From NCBI GenBank assembly GCA_003460745.1, contig QTVU01000003.1, positions 65,754 to 129,753 of the forward strand: DNA of 64,000 nt. The letters run 5' to 3'. The notes under the pieces are model-generated. The model made no database searches. It was not told the DNA's origin and saw only the letters and a list, made by a program, of their open reading frames with translations. Source of the stretch: Firmicutes bacterium AM55-24TS. GTDB lineage: Bacteria; Bacillota; Clostridia; UBA1381. The translations under genes were made by a program, and so were the position numbers. Below, piece after piece: positions 1 to 8,853 of the stretch; the first letter of the stretch is position 1, and the number at the start of each line of letters is the position of its first letter.

Positions 1-682
1 CGCAGTCATCACAATAAGCAATACCGTCCTCGCCTATTGGCGACTTAACCATAAATTCCTGACTTCCGCTGCCGCCCATAGCACCGCTGTCAGCGTCAAC
101 GATAGTGAAATCAAGTCCAAGACGGTTGAATATTCTGCAATATGCGTCATACATTTTTTGATATGACTTATCAAGTCCTTCTTCCGTAAGGTCAAAGCTA
201 TACGCGTCCTTCATTATAAATTCACGGCTTCTTATAATACCGAATCTCGGACGTCCCTCGTCACGATACTTGTGCTGAATTTGATATAAAGTCATTGGGT
301 ATTCTTTATATGAACGAACACTGTCAATTACAGTTTGAGTGAAAAGTTCCTCGTGTGTAGGACCAAGACAGAAATCACGGTCGTTTCTGTCTTTCATTTT
401 GAACATACTCGGTCCGAACACTTCCCATCTGCCCGAAGCCTGATAAGCCTCTGCCGGCAAAAGTGCAGACATCAAAAGTTCCTGTGCACCAGCGTTGTCC
501 ATTTCTTCACGGACAATCTGTTCAACCTTTTGCAAAGTGCGAAGTCCAAGCGGAAGATATGAGTATATACCCGCCGCAAGTTTTCTGATAAGACCTGCTC
601 TCAACATTAATTTATGACTTGTTATTTCCGCCTCTGCCGGTACTTCTCTAAGCGTCGGCATAAGCAAGTTAGACATTCTCAT
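1..682 (-). CDS. proS: Prolyl-tRNA synthetase, N-terminal part (runs off the window)
   Basis: Charges tRNA-Pro with proline in the cytoplasm. About 227 codons are visible. The protein begins [19 protein letters not shown] and includes the class II motif 2 stretch [17 protein letters not shown] with the substrate-binding patch CLGPTHEE before it. The C-terminal part, including any editing insertion domain and the anticodon-binding domain, lies outside the window. The start ATG at 682-680 has a GAGAGGAA ribosome site 8 bases upstream; a second in-frame ATG two codons later is less well placed. It follows argB by 20 bases with no terminator, so it is probably read from the argC promoter. Identity is clear; editing capacity cannot be judged here. 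Confidence 0.96.
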   Translation of the reverse strand, partial: MRMSNLLMPTLREVPAEAEITSHKLMLRAGLIRKLAAGIYSYLPLGLRTLQKVEQIVREEMDNAGAQELLMSALLPAEAYQASGRWEVFGPSMFKMKDRNDRDFCLGPTHEELFTQTVIDSVRSYKEYPMTLYQIQHKYRDEGRPRFGIIRSREFIMKDAYSFDLTEEGLDKSYQKMYDAYCRIFNRLGLDFTIVDADSGAMGGSGSQEFMVKSPIGEDGIAYCDDC

Positions 683-702
683 TATATAAATTCCTCTCTT
701 TA

Positions 703-1575
703 TTAATATTTATCACTCTTAATAAGCGTGCCGATACCTGTCTTTGTAAAGATTTCAAGTAACAGGCAATGCGGTATACGTCCGTCAATGATATGCGCAC
801 CCGTAACACCGCCGTCGATTGATTCAAGACAGCCAAGTACCTTTGGTATCATACCGCCGCTGATGCTGCCGTCATGTATCATTTCATATATTTCATTTTT
901 ATGTATTTCGGCAATAACATTGCCGTCTTTATCCTTAATACCCTCAACATCAGTAAGCAAAATAAGTTTTTCCGCCTCAACAGACGCCGCAACTGCCGCC
1001 GCAACCGTATCTGCATTAATATTGTAGCTGTTACCGTCCTCATCTGTACCGATAGGAGCGATAACAGGGATATATTGATCCGATGACAATAAGTCAATCA
1101 AGCAATGCTTAACGTGAACAATATCGCCGACATAGCCTATATCAACCTTTTCGCCGTCCACTTCCGTATACTGCTTTTTACACTCGATAAAACTGCCGTC
1201 AATACCGCTGATACCGACTGCACGACCGCCGTTTGTATTAAGAAGTGCGACAATTTCTTTATTTGTTTTACCTATAAGTACCTGTTGAGCAGTCTGCATT
1301 GTAATATCGTCCGTCACACGCAAACCGTTTACGAATTTACTCTTTACACCGCGTTCGTTAAGTGCCTTTGAAATATCGGGACCTCCGCCGTGTACGACAA
1401 TCGGATTAAGTCCGATGAACTTCAAAAGAGTAATATCCTCCATTACGGAGTTCTTTAATTCTTCGTTTATCATAGCATTACCGCCGTATTTGATAACAAC
1501 GGTTTTGCCCGAAAATTTCTGTATATACGGAAGTGCTTCAATAAGTATTCCCGCTTTTTTTATAAGTTCTTGCAT
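703..1575 (-). CDS. argB: Acetylglutamate kinase
   Basis: Phosphorylates N-acetylglutamate in the second step of arginine biosynthesis, in the cytoplasm. The amino acid kinase fold shows [10 protein letters not shown] near the N-terminus (phosphate-binding Lys and Gly loop), VVHGGGPDI (substrate binding) and [10 protein letters not shown] towards the C-terminus. About 290 residues is normal for the family. An in-frame GTG lies at 1584, but it abuts the ribosome site AGAGGG; the ATG at 1575-1573, about 9 bases from that site, is the likely start. It is preceded by argC (stop at 1591) and followed by proS, all on the minus strand, which suggests co-transcription. Confidence 0.95.
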   Translation of the reverse strand: MQELIKKAGILIEALPYIQKFSGKTVVIKYGGNAMINEELKNSVMEDITLLKFIGLNPIVVHGGGPDISKALNERGVKSKFVNGLRVTDDITMQTAQQVLIGKTNKEIVALLNTNGGRAVGISGIDGSFIECKKQYTEVDGEKVDIGYVGDIVHVKHCLIDLLSSDQYIPVIAPIGTDEDGNSYNINADTVAAAVAASVEAEKLILLTDVEGIKDKDGNVIAEIHKNEIYEMIHDGSISGGMIPKVLGCLESIDGGVTGAHIIDGRIPHCLLLEIFTKTGIGTLIKSDKY

Positions 1576-1590
1576 TACTTCCACCCTCTA

Positions 1591-2628
1591 TTATAAATAA
1601 AATCCCGGATTTGTAAGGGCTGTCTTTTCGTCCAAGCCGAATAACAAGTTCATATTCTGAACGGCTTGTCCCGCAGCACCCTTTACAATATTGTCAAGTG
1701 ACGATACGACTACGGCTCTTTGAAGTCTTTCATCATAGCACACGCCTATATCAACGAAGTTTGAACCTGCAACGTGTTTTGTTTCGGGCAAGTCGCCCAC
1801 TTCCTTAACTCTTACAAAAAATTCGTCTTTATAAAATTCCTTGTACATTTCCGTAAGTTCTTCCGCACTTGACTTTCTGTTTAGATTTACATAGATTGTC
1901 GAAAGTATTCCGCGTTTTTGCGGAATAAGGTGCGGCGTAAACGAAATCATTATTTCTTCACCTGCAACATTGCTAAGCTCCTGCTCGATTTCAGAAGTAT
2001 GACGGTGAGTTGCTACCTTATACGCTTTCATATTTTCAGTACATTCGCAGAAACTGTTTTGAAGTTTAAGACCGCGTCCTGCACCTGTAACACCGGATTT
2101 TGCGTCAACAATAATATTCTTTGTTTCAGCAATTTTATTTGCCAAAAGCGGAACTGTTCCGAGTATTGAACAAGTTGTGTAACAGCCGGGGTTACCGATA
2201 AGTCTTGCATTCTTAATCTTATCTCTGTGAAGTTCGGGAAGTCCGTAAACAGACTCCTTTAAAAGTTCGGGTGATGAATGTTTTTCACCGTACCACTTTT
2301 CATACACTGCCACGTCATCATATCTGTAATCACCGCTAAGGTCGATAACTTTAAGACCTTTTTCAAGTAATGACGGAATTACCGATTTTGACGCACCGTG
2401 CGGAAGTGCGGTAAATGCCACATCACAAGCACCGACCTTATCAAGGTCAAGTTCTTCACATTCCTTTTCAAGTACATGATTGAAGTTCTTATAAACATCA
2501 CTTATCTTCTGTCCCGCAAAACTGTGCGAACCGAGTATTTCAATACTTACCTCCGGATGTGATGTTAATAATCTTACAAGCTCAATACCTGCATATCCCG
2601 TTGCTCCGAGAACTGCCGCTTTTATCAT
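1591..2628 (-). CDS. argC: N-acetyl-gamma-glutamyl-phosphate reductase
   Basis: NADPH-dependent reduction of N-acetylglutamyl phosphate, third step of arginine synthesis. It has the N-terminal dinucleotide-binding motif GATGYAGIELVRLL, the catalytic cysteine in IGNPGCYTT (about residue 149), and the conserved HRHTSEIEQEL segment. The 345-residue length is typical. The ATG at 2628 is preceded by AAGGAAGGA. It is the first gene of an argC-argB-proS run, with a well-formed promoter at 2705-2733. argJ, argD and argF are not in the window, so the pathway is split in this genome. No convincing ArgR operator is visible. Confidence 0.96.
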   Translation of the reverse strand: MIKAAVLGATGYAGIELVRLLTSHPEVSIEILGSHSFAGQKISDVYKNFNHVLEKECEELDLDKVGACDVAFTALPHGASKSVIPSLLEKGLKVIDLSGDYRYDDVAVYEKWYGEKHSSPELLKESVYGLPELHRDKIKNARLIGNPGCYTTCSILGTVPLLANKIAETKNIIVDAKSGVTGAGRGLKLQNSFCECTENMKAYKVATHRHTSEIEQELSNVAGEEIMISFTPHLIPQKRGILSTIYVNLNRKSSAEELTEMYKEFYKDEFFVRVKEVGDLPETKHVAGSNFVDIGVCYDERLQRAVVVSSLDNIVKGAAGQAVQNMNLLFGLDEKTALTNPGFYL

Positions 2629-2704
2629 TTCGTATCCTTCCTTCCAAATAAAAAATAAGGCACTTTATCGTTTTTTTACCCTATTTTTTGCTACTATCTA
2701 ATTA

Positions 2705-2733
2705 ATTATAATACACATTTTGAAATTTGTAAA
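2705..2733 (-). promoter_or_regulatory. Promoter of argC-argB-proS
   Basis: Read on the minus strand: -35 TTTACA (2733-2728), 17-base spacer, -10 TATAAT (2710-2705). The start of transcription would fall near 2698, giving a leader of about 70 bases without an obvious attenuator. Confidence 0.75.
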
Positions 2734-2779
2734 GGGTAAAATGCCACATTATTGTAATATGCTCTTAACAAAAATCAAG

Positions 2780-2808
2780 TTGAATTGTCACAGATTTACT
2801 TGTATAAT
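2780..2808 (+). promoter_or_regulatory. Promoter of the secreted protein gene at 2847
   Basis: TTGAAT (2780-2785), 17-base spacer, TATAAT (2803-2808). It lies back-to-back with the argC promoter in the same 130-base gap. Confidence 0.65.
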
Positions 2809-2846
2809 GTATAATATTAAGAATTATGTAAACATAGGGGGGTGTG

Positions 2847-4097
2847 ATGTTGAAAAACAGAATATTCAGGTTGTTATCTGTTTTCTGTTCGATTGTAATT
2901 TTAATGTCCTGTCTTACATTCAGCACTGTTGTTGCTGATGAGCCTGTCGGCAAAATGGCGGCGGTATATGCTTATGTACTTAATAACTATTTGTACACTT
3001 ACAGTTCAATGCACACCGAAAACGCAGGTGATTCTCTTTCAATTTCGGAGGACAATATACCTAACGGCGTTGTGTACAGTGATATAGTAAATTTTGACGC
3101 AAATGAAAATCCGTATCTTGTTATTTTCCTTGCGGACAGCGGATACACTACCGCCTCATGTCACGTTTGGAAATATAACGAAGAAACGGAAAATGCGGAA
3201 CGTATCGCTATTTTAGACGTTAATTACAATCAAATACCGCTTGGTCAATCGGGTGTATTTTCTCTCGGTTCAAACGCTGAAAAACGTTATATAACATACA
3301 AGGTGTTTGAAGGTGACGAACTTGTTCACGCGGATTATTACACCGTTATCGACGGTGATGCGTTTGAATATGTAAACGCACCGCAGGTACTTTCGGAAAC
3401 AGGTGTTATGGACTTCAGTTCGGAATATTTCCACCCTAATGTTGACGTTTCTCATTATAACCAAAATATCGGCAACTTTTTCGACAAGCTGAAAAACTCA
3501 GCCGCAGACAGTGTTACATATGAGGACATTGCGGAACGTTTGAGCGATGAGGACGAACATCAGATTGAAGAAGTTCTTAAAAATGTAGTAAGCTATACCG
3601 ATTTTGATATTGCCAACTACACTACTATGGACGAATACCAAAACGCACTTAACGTCGAACCGAACGGTGACAGATTTTATCTGATTTCAGAGGCATATAA
3701 TCTTGGTGACGAGATTTATTACGTTCGTTTCTCTACCGACCGTTCATATTACAACTATGCACTTTTGCGCAGAAGTGATATGGCTGATAACGGTTATCAG
3801 ATTTTAAAGGTCAGAACAGACTGTATACCTCTTTCGGACAGAGAACTTAAACAGATAAAAGCCGATTACGACAGAAACACTTTACTTTATAAAAAATCAA
3901 AAGGTACTCTGAAGCTTTCAAAAACATCAAAGTATGATGACAGCGACGGTCTTTCAGAGCCTACAAAAGCACCGGCTATTCATATTGAGAAATCATTAAA
4001 GAGTTCAACCCGTCTGCCGGCAGTATGCTTGGGCGGCGGTATCGCAATAGCCTTGCTTACTGTTTTATGGGTTTACCTTTACAGTGACAACAATTAA
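2847..4097 (+). CDS. Secreted, C-terminally membrane-anchored protein of unknown function
   Basis: I do not recognise this 416-residue protein. It has a signal-peptide-like start (basic NRIFR, a hydrophobic stretch to about residue 28, then a VVADEP-like cleavage region), a long acidic, tyrosine-rich extracellular part without an evident enzymatic motif, and near the C-terminus a single hydrophobic helix (LGGGIAIALLTVLWVYLY) followed by five short polar residues. The topology is therefore outside with a C-terminal anchor. Start: AGGGGGG at 2836-2842 serves ATG 2847; an adjacent GTG at 2844 and TTG at 2850 are possible. It is a single-gene unit with its own promoter and a terminator at 4106-4130. 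A role at the cell surface is only an inference. Confidence 0.8.
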   Translation: MLKNRIFRLLSVFCSIVILMSCLTFSTVVADEPVGKMAAVYAYVLNNYLYTYSSMHTENAGDSLSISEDNIPNGVVYSDIVNFDANENPYLVIFLADSGYTTASCHVWKYNEETENAERIAILDVNYNQIPLGQSGVFSLGSNAEKRYITYKVFEGDELVHADYYTVIDGDAFEYVNAPQVLSETGVMDFSSEYFHPNVDVSHYNQNIGNFFDKLKNSAADSVTYEDIAERLSDEDEHQIEEVLKNVVSYTDFDIANYTTMDEYQNALNVEPNGDRFYLISEAYNLGDEIYYVRFSTDRSYYNYALLRRSDMADNGYQILKVRTDCIPLSDRELKQIKADYDRNTLLYKKSKGTLKLSKTSKYDDSDGLSEPTKAPAIHIEKSLKSSTRLPAVCLGGGIAIALLTVLWVYLYSDNN

Positions 4098-4105
4098 AAA
4101 CGAAA

Positions 4106-4130
4106 ATCCGATGGTATGAAACCATCGGAT
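4106..4130. terminator. Bidirectional terminator
   Basis: Ten-base stem ATCCGATGGT / ACCATCGGAT with a 5-base loop, A-rich before and T-rich after, so it can end transcripts from both the gene at 2847 (plus) and the one at 4138 (minus). Nearly the same stem recurs after metK at 12687-12716. Confidence 0.85.
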
Positions 4131-4137
4131 TTTTTGA

Positions 4138-5037
4138 TTATTTTTTATTTTTCTTTTTTAATTTCCACGTTTTTTCTTTAAGTTTTGCAAGCTGTTCTTC
4201 GTATCTTCTTGACGTCAAATTTGGGAATGCTTTAATAATACGTTTTTGGAATATATGCGTTTCTTTAACAAGATTATCGTACTTCGCTTTAAGTTCGTCC
4301 AAATCGTCCTTATGCTTTAACTTGATTTCTTCTTTCTTATGCTCGTACTTCTCTTTCATATCGTCCAAATTCTCACGAATTTCCTGTACGTTTTCACTGT
4401 TGTATATCTCAATGCCCTTTTTCATAATATCGTTGGCACCGTCATAAATATGTTCGCCGACTTCGTCGGAAACACTATGAATTTTCTTCGCAATATCATT
4501 CATAAGTTTAACACGTTTTGTAAGATTATTAATGGTTATAACGGTTATAATAACGTCAGCCACAAACACTGCCGCAAAAAATACAACTGCAACAAGTCCC
4601 AACATATGCGGTATAAATCTTACAAATCCGAGTATAACAGGGTGAATACCTTTCATAAGCGCGATACACACAAAACCCCAATATATCGAAAATTTAAGGC
4701 ATATGTAACCGCCTATGTTAAACGGCATATCCGTATAATCCCACCAACGTGCGTGAAATATTTTGTCGAGTGCAAAACCTGTAATCAGTTCCAATATTGA
4801 CGTAAGCAACGCTGAGCCGACAAAAAGTAAAAATATATTGTCTTTTATCGGCGTAAGACATAATACAACTATCACACCTCCGACACCGTATATCGGACAA
4901 ACAGGTCCGTTTAGGAAACCGCGGTTTATAAAATGTCCTTCATTCAGTCCGCAAAATACTACTTCGATACACCAACCGAAAAATGCGTAAATGAAGAATA
5001 GCCATAAAAGTTCATAAATTGAATAGCCTAATATCAT
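4138..5037 (-). CDS. CmpB-like polytopic membrane protein with a coiled-coil tail
   Basis: About 299 residues. The first half carries roughly five hydrophobic helices and the motifs FFGWCIEVVF, NRGFLNGPVCPIYG and WWDYTDMPFN, which mark the family called putative ABC transporter permease (CmpB, PF06541), common in Clostridia and of unproven function. From about residue 185 it is a highly charged, Lys/Glu-rich predicted coiled coil on the cytoplasmic side, ending in a poly-Lys tract. AAAGGAAC precedes the ATG at 5037. It starts 24 bases after the ClC gene ends, so the two probably share a promoter. No ATPase partner is encoded nearby. The family assignment is good; the transporter label should not be taken as function. 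Confidence 0.8.
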   Translation of the reverse strand: MILGYSIYELLWLFFIYAFFGWCIEVVFCGLNEGHFINRGFLNGPVCPIYGVGGVIVVLCLTPIKDNIFLLFVGSALLTSILELITGFALDKIFHARWWDYTDMPFNIGGYICLKFSIYWGFVCIALMKGIHPVILGFVRFIPHMLGLVAVVFFAAVFVADVIITVITINNLTKRVKLMNDIAKKIHSVSDEVGEHIYDGANDIMKKGIEIYNSENVQEIRENLDDMKEKYEHKKEEIKLKHKDDLDELKAKYDNLVKETHIFQKRIIKAFPNLTSRRYEEQLAKLKEKTWKLKKKNKK

Positions 5038-5061
5038 TTATTTGTTCCTTTCGTTATAAAA

Positions 5062-6327
5062 TTATTTCGTATCCTTATTTATGTATTCCGCTTTCAACTT
5101 CGAATACATAATCTTCTGACTGCTGTATAGTCCGTAATATCCCGACAGCATATAACTCACACCTGCCGCAATGGCAAAAAGTATAAAGCCTTTTGAGCCG
5201 AACAATTCAATACTTAAAACTATCGACGCAATAGGACAGTTAAGCACGCCACAGAACATTGCAATCATTCCGATTGCCGCCGCAAATCCCGGATTTAAAC
5301 CGAACAAATGACCGACAACACAGCCGAATGTCGCACCGATAAAGAATGTCGGAACAATCTCTCCGCCTTTAAATCCAGCACCGATTGTTATTGCGGTGAA
5401 CACGATTTTCAATACCCACGCCCAACCTTTTGCGTGACCGCCGACAACGGCATGTTCAATTATATCCATTCCCGAACCGTTATAATCTCGTGAGCCTGTT
5501 AAATATGTAAGTGCGATTATCGCCAACGCACCGACAACTACTCTTATATACGGATTTTTAAACCATATTTTTAAATATCTTGCCGTATAGTGCATTGTCG
5601 TACAGAATATTATGCTTAGTTCCGCACACAATGCCGAAATAAGTATTGTCTGTAAAATCGTTATAACGCCTGTTTGCGGAATAACGGTTATTGCGAATTG
5701 AGTAGGCTCAAGTCCGGCAAATCTTGTAACCAAAAATGCCGCAAGTGATGACATAAGACACGGCACAAGTGCCGAATAATACATAATTCCCACGCTTGTC
5801 ACACCGAGTGCAAACACAGCCGCCGTTATAGGTGTACCGAACAGAGCCGAAAACACCGCACTCATTCCGCACATTACAACCATATGCATATCTTTTTCAT
5901 CAAGCTTAAAAAGTCTGCCGATATTGCTTCCTATACTTCCGCCAAGCTGAAGCGCCGCACCTTCTCTGCCGGCACTGCCGCCGCAAAGATGAGTTATAAC
6001 CGTACTTACAAATATAAGCGGTGCAAGTGAAATAGGTACTTTTTCATCATTTCTTATTGATGAAATAACACTGTCCGTACCCTTGTTTTCAAGCATTTTA
6101 CACGCTTTGTACATTGCCACGATTATAATACCGCCTATCGGAAGAAACAGTACAAACCAATCGTGCATTGTAAAAATAATATTCGCATAATTTACACTCA
6201 TATGAAACACAGCGCCGACGCACCCACCAACCACTCCGATTATTATTGAAATCAACGCCCATTTCAAAAACGTAATAACGTAATTTGACGCAGATTTCAT
6301 TTTTCCAATCGCTATATCCTTTATCAT
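5062..6327 (-). CDS. ClC-family anion channel or anion/proton antiporter
   Basis: A 421-residue polytopic membrane protein. It has the ClC selectivity-filter segment GGSAGREGAALQLGG, with the gating glutamate in GREG, and the later GFKGGEIVPTFFIGATFG segment. The usual GSGIP motif is not apparent at the expected place (ENKGTDSVI is there instead). The GREGA and GGEIVP forms resemble the fluoride-exporting CLC-F branch, but that is an impression, not a proof. No CBS domains follow, as is normal for bacterial members. AGGGAG precedes ATG 6327. It has its own promoter and is followed by the CmpB-like gene. There is no fluoride riboswitch in the short leader. Confidence 0.88.
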   Translation of the reverse strand: MIKDIAIGKMKSASNYVITFLKWALISIIIGVVGGCVGAVFHMSVNYANIIFTMHDWFVLFLPIGGIIIVAMYKACKMLENKGTDSVISSIRNDEKVPISLAPLIFVSTVITHLCGGSAGREGAALQLGGSIGSNIGRLFKLDEKDMHMVVMCGMSAVFSALFGTPITAAVFALGVTSVGIMYYSALVPCLMSSLAAFLVTRFAGLEPTQFAITVIPQTGVITILQTILISALCAELSIIFCTTMHYTARYLKIWFKNPYIRVVVGALAIIALTYLTGSRDYNGSGMDIIEHAVVGGHAKGWAWVLKIVFTAITIGAGFKGGEIVPTFFIGATFGCVVGHLFGLNPGFAAAIGMIAMFCGVLNCPIASIVLSIELFGSKGFILFAIAAGVSYMLSGYYGLYSSQKIMYSKLKAEYINKDTK

Positions 6328-6361
6328 ATTTATCTCCCTGTTTCTTTTTATAATATATTAA

Positions 6362-6389
6362 ATTATATCATTTTACACCGTTTTTTCAA
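6362..6389 (-). promoter_or_regulatory. Promoter of the ClC gene
   Basis: Minus strand: TTGAAA (6389-6384), 16-base spacer, TATAAT (6367-6362). The leader of about 30 bases leaves no room for a riboswitch. Confidence 0.65.
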
Positions 6390-6425
6390 CATATTTATAT
6401 GCTAAATATTACTAATAAAATTTTT

Positions 6426-6454
6426 GAATATAATTTTCATCAATGTACAAAATA
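6426..6454 (+). promoter_or_regulatory. Candidate sigma-G promoter of the SASP gene
   Basis: GAATA (6426-6430), 17-base spacer, CAAAATA (6448-6454). This fits the sigma-G pattern (GHATR, 17-18 bases, CATWMTA) with one mismatch, and SASP genes are classic sigma-G targets. No good vegetative promoter is visible between it and the gene. Confidence 0.5.
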
Positions 6455-6526
6455 TTAGTGTAGTCGATACAATTCGACACAAAATTTTAAATAGATTAAG
6501 ACTTTGGTTTTAAGGAGGGAAACAAA

Positions 6527-6718
6527 ATGAGTAAAAACAAGATTCAAGTTCCTGAGGCAAAGCAAGCTATGGAACAGTTCAAAATGGAAGCAGCTAACGA
6601 AGTAGGCGTAAACCTAAAGCAAGGTTACAACGGTGACCTTACAGCAAAGCAAGCCGGAAGTATCGGCGGTCAAATGGTTAAAAAAATGATAGCTGATTAC
6701 GAAAGCAGAATGAAATAA
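6527..6718 (+). CDS. Alpha/beta-type small acid-soluble spore protein
   Basis: A 63-residue DNA-binding protein that coats and protects spore DNA in the forespore and is degraded at germination. The C-terminal signature GYNGDLTAKQAGSIGGQMVKK is the hallmark of SspA/SspB proteins. The upstream QFKMEAANEVG region sits where the germination protease GPR cuts, though it differs from the canonical EFASE-like site. An excellent AAGGAGGG precedes the ATG. It is a monocistronic gene with a sigma-G-like promoter and a strong terminator at 6764-6806. Confidence 0.96.
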   Translation: MSKNKIQVPEAKQAMEQFKMEAANEVGVNLKQGYNGDLTAKQAGSIGGQMVKKMIADYESRMK

Positions 6719-6763
6719 GACATTCTGAAAATAAACTTACTATCATAATTTAATCAAATCACA

Positions 6764-6806
6764 AAAACGGTGATTAAAAATGAAAATCATTTTTAATCAC
6801 CGTTTT
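6764..6806. terminator. Strong bidirectional terminator
   Basis: A perfect 20-base stem (6764-6783 with 6787-6806) closed by an AAA loop, flanked by A- and T-runs. It ends the SASP transcript and the convergent gene at 6808. Confidence 0.9.
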
Positions 6807-6807
6807 C

Positions 6808-8403
6808 TTATTTTTCAAATAAATACTGTTCCCCGTCAATACTCGCAAACGTGCCGTAAAGCTCTCCGTTTTCCTTAACTGCTTTAATATAATCACCGTA
6901 GTTTTCAAGTACAATGTTAATTACCTCATCATCGTTTTCCAAGGCAAAAAATCTACATATTTCGGGTGTATCAATATACGGAGCAAGTTTAATAATTTCG
7001 CCGTCCTTTATAGGTGTAAGATTATTTGTAAACTCAACACCGCTCATATGACGCATACAGCCCGTTATATCCGCATAATTACTGCACGCACCTCTTACGC
7101 TTTCAAACCATTCTACTGTTTTCACGTTTTTATAATAGCTTTCCGCACCGAGGAGATATGTATTTCTGTCAACATTGGTTACATCTTTATTATAATCCAA
7201 ATCCAAGATTTGCTTTACTATTTTCATATCGGTTTTTGAAGTATTTTGATATTCGTCAACAATTCCCCACCCCGATACAGTAAACAAAAGTGACAAAGCC
7301 GTTACCGACACCGCAACCGTAACGCATCTTATTTTATATGACAGGAGCATTAATATTTCTTCAATCAATATACCTATGCCGATAACGGCAAAATATACGG
7401 AACGCACCGTCACTCTTGTGTCTTCCAAAATATAAAACACAAACAGTCCGACAACTATCATAATTATTCCTATACAAACTTTTTTAAGACTGAAATTTCC
7501 GTTTTCCGAAACCATATATTTTGAAACCGCACCAAAAGACACAGAATATATTACCGTTGCAAAAAGTTGTATTATTGGCTTTTTATTCACCACAATCGAG
7601 AAACCTTGTTTTAAACCGATTAAAAACATTTTTAAATTTATCGTTGTTAAAACCTCTCCCGATTTGGCTGTGATTTTCGCGGTATGAGTGATAATGCCTG
7701 AAGTCAGCAAATGTCCTCTTGTTTCCATCTCCGCAGACGAGCCGTTACATAAATAATATATGCCTATCGCCAATATGTGTAAAAAAGTTATACCCAAAAT
7801 ACAATAATACTTTTTGTTTTTCTTCTTCAAAACAAGATAAGCCGATAAAAAAGCATATACAACAATAGCAGGCTCATAAAAACCGACCGTTATAAACCCG
7901 ACAATCCCGTATCCTATCAGAAATTGCTTGTTTTCTTCTTCCAAAAAGCCGTTTAGCATATAACACGAAATTCCAACAAAAAATATTGAGCCAGATATTC
8001 TGATTGACGCCGCAATCCAGTACGTTGCCTCAAAATTCAACGGCAGCAAGCACAGTAGCAATACGAATATTCCGCCAACATTATAATCATTCTTTCTGAG
8101 TACATACATCACCGACAGCACACCGACCACCATAAACACACTCAGCATAATTTCAACTGTCCATAAATGCTTGAACAACGGTGACGCAACAAATATATCT
8201 ATCAATCCAGCAATCGGTCTTATTGCGAACTTTTCATTCGGTACTATAAAATCGGCTACTTTGTTTTTGTATATATCTCCGTATAAAAACCAGTCGTCCA
8301 TTACAGGATAATACAAAGCATTATATGCAAATCTTTGTATAAATACAAGGCATATTGTTACAAAAAATAGAATACCGATATATTTTTCTTTCGTTTTATT
8401 CAT
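6808..8403 (-). CDS. Polytopic membrane protein, GT-C glycosyltransferase-like
   Basis: 531 residues with about ten or more hydrophobic helices and a soluble C-terminal domain of about 130 residues. After the first helix it has an acidic loop, PVMDDWFLYGD, which resembles the Asp-rich first extracellular loop of membrane glucosyltransferases of the GtrII/GT-C kind. I see no other diagnostic motif, so a role in adding sugars to a cell-envelope polymer is an inference. GGGGTG lies before ATG 8403. It is a single gene, diverging from the XRE regulator gene at 8526 and convergent with the SASP gene. Confidence 0.7.
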   Translation of the reverse strand: MNKTKEKYIGILFFVTICLVFIQRFAYNALYYPVMDDWFLYGDIYKNKVADFIVPNEKFAIRPIAGLIDIFVASPLFKHLWTVEIMLSVFMVVGVLSVMYVLRKNDYNVGGIFVLLLCLLPLNFEATYWIAASIRISGSIFFVGISCYMLNGFLEEENKQFLIGYGIVGFITVGFYEPAIVVYAFLSAYLVLKKKNKKYYCILGITFLHILAIGIYYLCNGSSAEMETRGHLLTSGIITHTAKITAKSGEVLTTINLKMFLIGLKQGFSIVVNKKPIIQLFATVIYSVSFGAVSKYMVSENGNFSLKKVCIGIIMIVVGLFVFYILEDTRVTVRSVYFAVIGIGILIEEILMLLSYKIRCVTVAVSVTALSLLFTVSGWGIVDEYQNTSKTDMKIVKQILDLDYNKDVTNVDRNTYLLGAESYYKNVKTVEWFESVRGACSNYADITGCMRHMSGVEFTNNLTPIKDGEIIKLAPYIDTPEICRFFALENDDEVINIVLENYGDYIKAVKENGELYGTFASIDGEQYLFEK

Positions 8404-8525
8404 TTTTACACCCCAAGTTATTTTTATAGTAACAATATTATATATCTATAAATATTATTTGTCAACTCTTTAGATATAATTTTTTTATACTATTGATGTT
8501 AAAATATATCAGTGAGGTGCTTTTT

Positions 8526-8816
8526 ATGAATGTAGGAGAACGAATAAAAGAATTACGCGAAAAACGTGGATTGACTGTCAACAAACTTGCTAATTTAGCG
8601 GGAATATCCCAAAGCTATCTGCGAGATGTCGAATTGGGCAATAAAAATCCCACCGTGGAAACATTGTCTTATTTTTGTGATGCACTCGGAATTTCATTAA
8701 AAGAATTTTTTTCAGAAAATGACAATGCCATAAACCCATTCCTTATGTCCGCAATCAATCAGCTTTCAAATCAACAACAATTAAAACTCGCAGAATTTTT
8801 GCAAACCTTAAAATAA
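8526..8816 (+). CDS. Small XRE-family transcriptional regulator
   Basis: 96 residues. An N-terminal helix-turn-helix of the Cro/C1 type (RIKELREKRGLTVNKLANLAG, ISQSYLRDVELGNKNPTVETL) occupies residues 5-60, followed by a short helical tail (SNQQQLKLAEFLQTLK) that could dimerise. GAGGTG 8 bases before ATG 8526 decides the start; an earlier in-frame ATG at 8493 has no ribosome site. It is monocistronic, divergent from the gene at 8403 and convergent with spoIIR. A link to sporulation is suggested only by position. The target is unknown. Confidence 0.85.
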   Translation: MNVGERIKELREKRGLTVNKLANLAGISQSYLRDVELGNKNPTVETLSYFCDALGISLKEFFSENDNAINPFLMSAINQLSNQQQLKLAEFLQTLK

Positions 8817-8853
8817 CATCATAAAGACGTCTAATCGACGTTTTTATGATGTT
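8815..8853. terminator. Bidirectional terminator between the XRE gene and spoIIR
   Basis: Near-perfect stem of about 17 bases (AACATCATAAA-GACGT with ACGT-TTTTATGATGTT) around a TAAT-containing loop, overlapping the ends of both convergent genes. Confidence 0.75.

Noticed and set aside
6328..6361. Fluoride riboswitch before the ClC gene
   Set aside because: The leader is too short and lacks the crcB-motif strands.
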